Positions 49,154-49,221 of a stretch of DNA of 49,221 nucleotides are shown here, piece after piece. How positions within the stretch are numbered: position 1 is the first letter of the stretch; each line of letters starts with the position of its first letter. A model generated the notes under the pieces. It was not told where the DNA came from. It did no database searches and saw only the letters and a program-made list of their open reading frames with translations. The stretch comes from Rugamonas violacea (GTDB taxonomy: Bacteria > Pseudomonadota > Gammaproteobacteria > Burkholderiales > Burkholderiaceae_D), in assembly GCF_016461825.1 (NCBI RefSeq), contig NZ_JAEMNU010000008.1:12404-61624 (forward strand), read 5' to 3'. The translations under genes and the position numbers were made by a program.

Positions 49154-49182
49154 TTGACTTGGTTGTATAGACAACCTATCCT
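49154..49182 (+). promoter_or_regulatory. Strong promoter with GntR-type dyad in its spacer (gene beyond window)
   Basis: -35 TTGACT (49154-49159) and -10 TATCCT (49177-49182) are separated by 17 nt. The spacer is almost entirely a dyad: GGTTGT (49161-49166), ATAG, ACAACC (49171-49176). TTGTATAGACAA-type sites are typical of GntR/HutC-family repressors, which would block RNA polymerase in this position. A possible start ATG at 49205 belongs to a gene that continues outside the window. It could be a target of the HutC-type regulator encoded at 28649-29368. Confidence 0.6.
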
Positions 49183-49221
49183 TCAAGGATGCGCGGGCCG
49201 GCGCATGGATCGTCGTGTCCA

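Overview
The window comes from a high-G+C Gram-negative bacterium, most likely a betaproteobacterium of the Burkholderiales (Oxalobacteraceae-like, for example a Massilia/Duganella relative). The reasons are the trxA-rho-rpmE2 neighbourhood, a long MaeB malic enzyme, a PEP-CTERM protein, MsbA, and large c-di-GMP and phosphorelay signalling proteins. This placement is inferred from gene content only.

Layout: 1-3873 holds a truncated hybrid histidine kinase that overlaps a REC-PAS-GGDEF-EAL-REC protein. Convergent thiL, a REP-like repeat pair and a small hypothetical gene follow. 5752-8070 is maeB with a clear terminator. 8350-12647 is a compact cluster of gmd, rmd and two family-4 glycosyltransferases, fitting a GDP-D-rhamnose (A-band-like) polysaccharide route. 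13033-20376 holds an exported amidohydrolase, a small coiled-coil membrane protein, tRNA-Leu(CAA), an APC/KimA-like permease, a PEP-CTERM protein and an ArnT-like membrane glycosyltransferase. 20489-22889 is the housekeeping block rpmE2, rho, trxA. 23212-29368 encodes a giant hybrid kinase with a periplasmic NMT1-like sensor, its receiver partner, and a HutC-type GntR regulator. 29560-31370 is an adaptive-response pair (ada plus a 2OG-Fe(II) oxygenase).

The most interesting block is 31447-40469. A strong promoter with an operator-like dyad and an attenuator-like leader precedes eight co-directional genes: a type I secretion ABC exporter with a C39-like domain lacking its catalytic Cys, a HlyD-type adaptor, a small exported protein, a 197-aa leaderless protein ending in Ser, a 577-aa protein with SelO/kinase-like sequence features, a HlyC-type acyltransferase homologue, a TolC-type outer membrane protein and a lipoprotein. 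The combination resembles the MceI/MceJ (MchD/MchC) maturation-and-export logic of class IIb microcins, but with a different, larger candidate cargo. I think it is a little-described system that modifies and secretes a protein.

40522-44239 returns to core-like genes (msbA and a second exported YtcJ-type amidohydrolase). 44303-48840 is an A+T-richer island: a three-gene operon (TIGR04255-like protein, unknown protein, papain/NlpC-like protein) whose last gene is split by a complete IS66-family element with an 8-bp target duplication. The right edge (49154-49182) carries a strong promoter with a GntR-type dyad for a gene beyond the window.
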